This document shows, piece after piece, positions 59,954 to 64,000 of a stretch of DNA of 64,000 bases (position 1 is the stretch's first letter; the number at the start of each line of letters is the position of its first letter). The position numbers and the translations under genes were made by a program. This DNA is from Aquirufa antheringensis (GTDB taxonomy: Bacteria; Bacteroidota; Bacteroidia; Cytophagales; Spirosomataceae), in assembly GCF_004307425.1 (NCBI RefSeq), contig NZ_SEWZ01000003.1, positions 1 through 64,000 on the forward strand, read 5' to 3'. Under the pieces are notes generated by a model. That model was not told the origin of the DNA and did no database searches. It saw nothing but the letters and a program-made list of their open reading frames with translations.

Positions 59954-61606
59954 TTATTTTAGCAATCCGGTGACGAATTTTTCACTGAGCTCAAATAGTA
60001 AGCCCGGGTAAACGCCTAGCAATATACTGATAATTCCTAAACCAAAAAGGCTAAGTAATTCTAATTTAGTTAAATCCGGTAAAGACCAGTCGGCATTTTT
60101 TTGGTAGTGTTTTCCCAAATAGATTTTTTGGAAGGTCCATAACAGGTATCCAGCGCCTAATAATAAGCCCAAAGCTCCAAACACCGCAATCCCTGGATGC
60201 ACAAATGGGCTCGTGAAGGCGCCCATCAGGCTGAAGAATTCTCCAATGAATCCCGAGAATCCCGGTAAGCCCAAAGATGCAAAAATAGCGATCCCGGAGA
60301 TGACCGTGAAGCGTGGCATCAAGGTAACTAAGCCGGAATAAGCATCGATTTCGCGGTTGCCGGTACGGGAGTATAATACACCCACCATCAAGAATAAAAG
60401 TGCGGATAAAACCCCGTGGGAGATGGTTTGGAAGATCGCCCCTTGCCATCCTTCAGCTGTAAAGGCCGCGATTCCGACGAGCACGAAACCCATGTGAGAA
60501 ACGGAAGAATAGGCCACTAATTTCTTTAGATCCGTCATGGCAAGCGCATTGTAGGCGCCATAAACGATGGACAGGGCACCTAAGCCGGCCAAAATATTCG
60601 CCGCTTCAGTGGCTTCTGCTTGGAAGAACGGAATGGTGATTCGCAACCATCCATATGCCCCGATTTTTAATAAAACACCCGCTAATAAAACGGAAATAGG
60701 TGTGGGGGCCTCAACGTGCGCATCGGGTAACCAAGTATGCAAAGGAACCATCGGTAATTTGATGGCGAATCCGATGAAAAGAAGCCAGAATCCCCATTCG
60801 CGCGCGCTCAATCCGGCTAAAGCCCAGCCTGAGCTGGCGTGTAGAATGCTGGTAATTTGGCAATTATTGGAGTCTGCTAAAGCCTGCATGTCGAAGCTAT
60901 GCACTAAAGAAGATGTCGCTAATTCTTGTGACTGAATCAGTTGCTGCACCGCTTTCAAGGCCTCTAAGTTAAAGCCTTGTTCCGGGCGAATCAAGCCATT
61001 CAATAAAGCCGTTTCGTAGGGATCCACGTAAGCAACGCCCATTCCGAGCATCACGATGAGGATCAAAAGGGATCCCACTAAGGTGTAAATAAAGAACTTT
61101 AAGGACGCGTAGTTTCTACGTGGTCCACCCCAAATTCCAATCAGGAAATACATGGGCAGTAACATGAACTCGAAGAAGACGTAGAAGAGGAAGAGGTCTT
61201 TGGCCAAAAAACAACCCATAATAGACGCATTCAGAAGCAAAACCAAGGCATAATAGCCGCCTATTTTCTCCTTGATGTCTGTCGAATTCCAAAGCGCCAC
61301 CCAGGTAATTAGCCCAGTTAACAGAATCAGGGAAATGCTCAAACCATCAACTCCTAGCGTGTATTTGGACATAAATTGCCCCATTGATCCGAGTGAAATG
61401 GAGAACCAGTTGTGCGTTTCGTTGAATTGAAATAAGCCAGATGTTTTATCGAAGGTGCTATAAATGTAGCCCAAAAGCGCTAATTGCAGCGTCGAAAGGC
61501 CGATGGCAATGCTTCTCGCTTGTTCTTTTAATTGACCCAAACCAAGCGCTAAAGCACCGAGTAGAGGCAATCCGATTAAAAGCGATAATAGAGGTAAATT
61601 CGTCAT
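59954..61606 (-). CDS. nuoM: NADH-quinone oxidoreductase subunit M
   Basis: A 550-residue proton-pumping subunit. The ATG at 61606 is chosen because it overlaps the nuoL stop (ATGA); a longer frame from 61663 adds 19 residues. About 14 membrane helices. Key channel residues are present: Glu in FFEFMLLPMYF, Lys in IGFAIKLPMVPLHTWLPDAHVE, Lys in LLKIGAYG. An added loop of about 60 residues (near 215-265) is rich in Gln and Ser. Its operon position beside nuoL alone is unusual: no nuoN or nuoK is adjacent. Confidence 0.93.
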   Translation of the reverse strand: MTNLPLLSLLIGLPLLGALALGLGQLKEQARSIAIGLSTLQLALLGYIYSTFDKTSGLFQFNETHNWFSISLGSMGQFMSKYTLGVDGLSISLILLTGLITWVALWNSTDIKEKIGGYYALVLLLNASIMGCFLAKDLFLFYVFFEFMLLPMYFLIGIWGGPRRNYASLKFFIYTLVGSLLILIVMLGMGVAYVDPYETALLNGLIRPEQGFNLEALKAVQQLIQSQELATSSLVHSFDMQALADSNNCQITSILHASSGWALAGLSAREWGFWLLFIGFAIKLPMVPLHTWLPDAHVEAPTPISVLLAGVLLKIGAYGWLRITIPFFQAEATEAANILAGLGALSIVYGAYNALAMTDLKKLVAYSSVSHMGFVLVGIAAFTAEGWQGAIFQTISHGVLSALLFLMVGVLYSRTGNREIDAYSGLVTLMPRFTVISGIAIFASLGLPGFSGFIGEFFSLMGAFTSPFVHPGIAVFGALGLLLGAGYLLWTFQKIYLGKHYQKNADWSLPDLTKLELLSLFGLGIISILLGVYPGLLFELSEKFVTGLLK

Positions 61607-63384
61607 TGAATAAATAGCGCGTAAAGTAAAAATAAGGCAAATGTCACAATAATCATAGCCCAATAGCTTTGGACTTTAGCTGATTGCCAGCGACTTAAGA
61701 TTCTTCCGGTACCAGCACTCAAACCGGTACTGCCACCCACTAAAATGCCGTCCACGATGTGTTTATCAAACCAGGCGGTTAGATGGGCAATGATCACTTG
61801 CAGGGCAGCAATCCCATTCACGAAGCGGTCAATGAATTGCGTTTCGAAAACCTGTGCAGATCTGCTCTTCCAGCGAATAAAGCGGAATAAGGAAGGCCAA
61901 AAGCGAGGCAAGAATTGGTAATTCCCAGCCGGAATCCAGTTTCTTGTTACATACGCTCCCGCAATTCCTAGCACCCAGGTGGCAGCTGTGATGTACAACC
62001 AGAATGATGGGATGTGGTAAATGCTTATTAACGTATTTTCGTGCATTTCCAATGGATTTACCGAAATCCAAATGAAGAGACTCGCTATGATCAGTATACT
62101 GATCGGCAGTGCGAAATCGAAATGGCTTGAGCCCTCTTTCAATGGCCCCATAAAAATCAAATAGAACTGTCGGCTGATGTAGAAACTGGTTAATACCATC
62201 CCTAGCGCTAAAACAACTAGCAATTCTACTTGACCTGATGTGTATAAATATCCTGCGATATTTTCCTTGCTAAAAAATCCACCCGTAAGCGGTAATCCCA
62301 TTAATCCGGCACCGAAAACGAGGTAGGCTAAAGCCGCCACTGGGGCTTTCTTGCGAAGGCCGCCCATGTCGTTTAGGCTTTGGGAATGTACGGTGTGAAT
62401 AACCGCACCGGCCGCTAAAAAGAGGCCCGCTTTGAAAATTCCGTGTGTCAATAAATGAAATAAAGACGCGTCAGAACCCATTCCCATCCACATTAAACCC
62501 AGCTGGGAGATGGTGGAATAGGCGAGTGTTTTTTTGATGTCGTTTTGGAATAGAGCGAAAACAGCTCCTGCTAAAAAGGAGATCGCGCCGATGATTCCCA
62601 TAAAAAGATGGGTCTCCGGTCCGGTGATGTCGAAAACGCGAACGCCCACAAATACACCCGCGGCCACCATCGTAGCGGCGTGAATTAGAGCGGAGGCTGG
62701 CGTAGGCCCTTCCATCGCATCAGGAAGCCAAGACATCAAGGGGAATTGAGCTGATTTAGCCATTCCGCCCGCAATAATCGCGATTCCGATGAGGGCAGGA
62801 GCAATGCCATGCATCGCTGAAAATTGCCAGGTATTGAAATGCAATCCGAGGGCAATTAATCCGAACAATAAGACAATATCTCCTAGGCGATTAATTAAAA
62901 AAGCTTTTTTAGCGGCTTGTATGGCGGCCGTTTTTTGGTGCCAAAAACTAATCAACAAATACGAACACGCCCCCACTAGTTCCCAAGCCCCGTAGAAAAT
63001 CAGGATGGAATCGGTCAGCAGTAAGAGCGTCATCGAACCCACAAATAGGTGTAAATACAGGTAATATCGACCGATGGAAGGATCGTCTTTTAGATACGAT
63101 TTGGAAAACAGCTGTACACAAAAAGAAACCAGAGCCACTAAGCCCAGGACCAATTGCGCAGAGGCATTCGCCCAAAAACTCGCATTCAGCGACTGCCCAC
63201 CTAGATTAAACCAAGGATAAGCGATTTTGAAATCAATAGCTGCGGTGGTGCAAAAATACAATGCAGCAACGCTAAAAATTGCCGAAAGAGAAATCGAAAA
63301 AAGAGGTTTGGGAAAAAGAGCCACCAACAGCGCGGACGCCCAAGGCAATAAAAGCACTCCAAGAAATAGGAGATTTAATCCCAT
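61603..63384 (-). CDS. nuoL: NADH-quinone oxidoreductase subunit L
   Basis: A 593-residue antiporter-like subunit of complex I. About 15 to 16 helices, with Glu in GAWELVGACSYLLI, Lys in GGMAKSAQFPLMSWLPDAMEGPTPASALIHAATMV (block cited by ends) and Lys in GFFSKENI. The C-terminal part FETQFIDRFVNGIAAL to WQSAKVQSYWAM includes the lateral-helix region and last anchor seen in NuoL. It has its own promoter element and is followed by nuoM. A DabB-type (bicarbonate pump) role was considered, but no DabA gene adjoins. Confidence 0.93.
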   Translation of the reverse strand: MGLNLLFLGVLLLPWASALLVALFPKPLFSISLSAIFSVAALYFCTTAAIDFKIAYPWFNLGGQSLNASFWANASAQLVLGLVALVSFCVQLFSKSYLKDDPSIGRYYLYLHLFVGSMTLLLLTDSILIFYGAWELVGACSYLLISFWHQKTAAIQAAKKAFLINRLGDIVLLFGLIALGLHFNTWQFSAMHGIAPALIGIAIIAGGMAKSAQFPLMSWLPDAMEGPTPASALIHAATMVAAGVFVGVRVFDITGPETHLFMGIIGAISFLAGAVFALFQNDIKKTLAYSTISQLGLMWMGMGSDASLFHLLTHGIFKAGLFLAAGAVIHTVHSQSLNDMGGLRKKAPVAALAYLVFGAGLMGLPLTGGFFSKENIAGYLYTSGQVELLVVLALGMVLTSFYISRQFYLIFMGPLKEGSSHFDFALPISILIIASLFIWISVNPLEMHENTLISIYHIPSFWLYITAATWVLGIAGAYVTRNWIPAGNYQFLPRFWPSLFRFIRWKSRSAQVFETQFIDRFVNGIAALQVIIAHLTAWFDKHIVDGILVGGSTGLSAGTGRILSRWQSAKVQSYWAMIIVTFALFLLYALFIQ

Positions 63385-63406
63385 ATACTTTGTATAGATT
63401 TAAAAA

Positions 63407-63414
63407 CAAATATA
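63407..63414 (-). promoter_or_regulatory. Bacteroidota-type -7 promoter element for nuoL-nuoM
   Basis: TATATTTG on the minus strand, 22 bases before the nuoL ATG and 4 bases after the moaD stop. Confidence 0.5.
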
Positions 63415-63418
63415 CGGA

Positions 63419-63664
63419 TTATCCGCCACTCACGGGTGGAATTAAGGCAATTTCCATCGTATCAGATAGGATAAAATCCGGTTCTGGGAACCGATGTTCG
63501 GCTGCAAGACGTAAAGAAGGTAGATTTTTTAAAGCCGGATGCAATGAGCGCAGCGTTTGTAACATTTCCTCCACGGTCACCGAGCCCTCTTTTTCGATCG
63601 AAATCGTGGACGATTTTAATAAATCCCGGCAAATACCGAACAGCAAGATGTGGTAGGTTGACAT
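63419..63664 (-). CDS. moaD: Molybdopterin synthase small subunit
   Basis: An 81-residue ubiquitin-fold protein ending PPVSGG. The terminal Gly-Gly is adenylated and turned into the thiocarboxylate that supplies sulfur to molybdopterin. Other family features: LLFGICRDLLKSS at the N terminus and LKNLPSLRLA. It is divergent from moaA, with overlapping promoters. Confidence 0.88.
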   Translation of the reverse strand: MSTYHILLFGICRDLLKSSTISIEKEGSVTVEEMLQTLRSLHPALKNLPSLRLAAEHRFPEPDFILSDTMEIALIPPVSGG

Positions 63665-63673
63665 CGTTTTTTG

Positions 63674-63681
63674 TACCTTTG
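63674..63681 (+). promoter_or_regulatory. Bacteroidota-type -7 promoter element for moaA
   Basis: TACCTTTG, 20 bases before the moaA TTG. Confidence 0.5.
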
Positions 63682-63693
63682 GTAACTATTGAA

Positions 63694-63701
63694 CAAATAT
63701 A
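63694..63701 (-). promoter_or_regulatory. Bacteroidota-type -7 promoter element for moaD
   Basis: TATATTTG on the minus strand, 29 bases before the moaD ATG and directly abutting the moaA start codon. Confidence 0.45.
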
Positions 63702-64000
63702 TTGGATAATCCTCAGCTTTTAGATAATCACGGCCGCGAATTGACGTATTTACGTCTTGCGGTGACAGATCGTTGCAATCTGCGCTGCACCTATTGTATG
63801 CCGGCAGAGGGGATTAACTATATGCCGGAGCGCGAGTTGTTGAGCTGGGAGGAGATGTTTCGCTTGACCCGCATTTTACACGAAATGGGGATTAAAAAGG
63901 TTCGTATTACGGGAGGAGAGCCCTTTGTTCGCAATGGTTTGCTGGATTTTCTAACGAATTTAGCGGGCTTGAAAGACCTAGAAATCTGTTTGACGACGAA
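63702..64000 (+). CDS. moaA: GTP 3',8-cyclase MoaA (partial, runs off the window)
   Basis: The first 99 residues of the radical-SAM enzyme that begins molybdenum cofactor synthesis. The 4Fe-4S motif CNLRCTYC follows RLAVTDR, and KKVRITGGEP carries the SAM-binding GGE. The start is taken as TTG 63702: the in-frame TGA at 63690 leaves only ACA AAT ATA before it, and the next residues MDNPQLLDNHGRELTYLR fit the family. The 3' part lies outside the window. Confidence 0.9.
   Translation, partial: MDNPQLLDNHGRELTYLRLAVTDRCNLRCTYCMPAEGINYMPERELLSWEEMFRLTRILHEMGIKKVRITGGEPFVRNGLLDFLTNLAGLKDLEICLTT

Noticed and set aside
61603-63384. NuoL homologue as the DabB half of a bicarbonate pump
   Set aside because: No DabA (DUF2309) gene is adjacent; the downstream gene is a clear NuoM.

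Overview
The window reads as one continuous chromosomal stretch of a member of the Bacteroidota, most likely a pigmented freshwater Cytophagales bacterium. The order-level call is an inference. It rests on a gldB lipoprotein gene, two proteins with type IX-secretion-type C-terminal domains, an ExbB-ExbD-ExbD-TonB cluster, the DUF2795 and DUF349 genes, a carotenoid-hydroxylase-type gene, and TAnnTTTG promoter elements of the Bacteroidota type upstream of many genes. Coding density is very high. I see no tRNA, rRNA, CRISPR array, prophage or insertion sequence.

Layout. 1-274: non-coding DNA with a heptamer tandem array, a terminator and imperfect terminal inverted repeats. 275-6133 (-): tight operon valS-gldB-ABC exporter-fur. 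6229-9554: crtZ-like hydroxylase converging on the sulfate-assimilation operon cysH-cysD-cysN. 9641-13878: AlbA_2 protein, kup-HIT operon, gpsA. 13965-18825: a GH2 glycosidase converging on a rhamnogalacturonan acetylesterase/polygalacturonase fusion. 18876-24254: moxR-ettA, DUF349, mpl. 24358-29226: arginine-decarboxylase-like gene, a tiny lipoprotein gene, glpK-glpF, ruvB. 29236-34691: prolyl oligopeptidase, a glycine-rich secreted protein, and a divergent histidine kinase/response regulator pair. 34688-38526 (-): serS, aspartate kinase, ribH, TPR membrane protein. 38660-46648: glpD, DUF2795, cutC, ftsZ, M28 peptidase, comM, LD-carboxypeptidase. 46728-49665: three-gene glycan cassette and a DciA-like gene. 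50015-55943: ExbB/ExbD/ExbD/TonB, a PstS-like lipoprotein and a TPR protein. 56006-64000: SDR, a large type IX-sorted protein, a Tat-exported sugar isomerase, nuoM and nuoL, moaD and the start of moaA.

How the genes fit together. Glycerol metabolism is covered by GlpF uptake, GlpK phosphorylation, GlpD oxidation and GpsA synthesis, but the genes sit in separate units. The GH2 and acetylesterase/GH28 pair suggests pectin degradation, which would suit an organism with TonB-driven outer-membrane uptake. The cys operon reduces sulfate through an iron-sulfur APS reductase.

The genome is notably compact. Of eleven convergent gene pairs, eight overlap at their 3' ends. Two more are 2 nt apart, and their terminators are written inside the neighbour's coding sequence. 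The items I consider most worth a second look are these embedded terminators, a 40-residue lipoprotein gene behind the arginine-decarboxylase-like gene, a glycosyltransferase that seems to start at ATT, perfect palindromes at predicted transcription starts (kup), 10-bp-spaced direct repeats in the two-component-system intergenic region, and a nuoL-nuoM pair separated from any other complex I gene in view.
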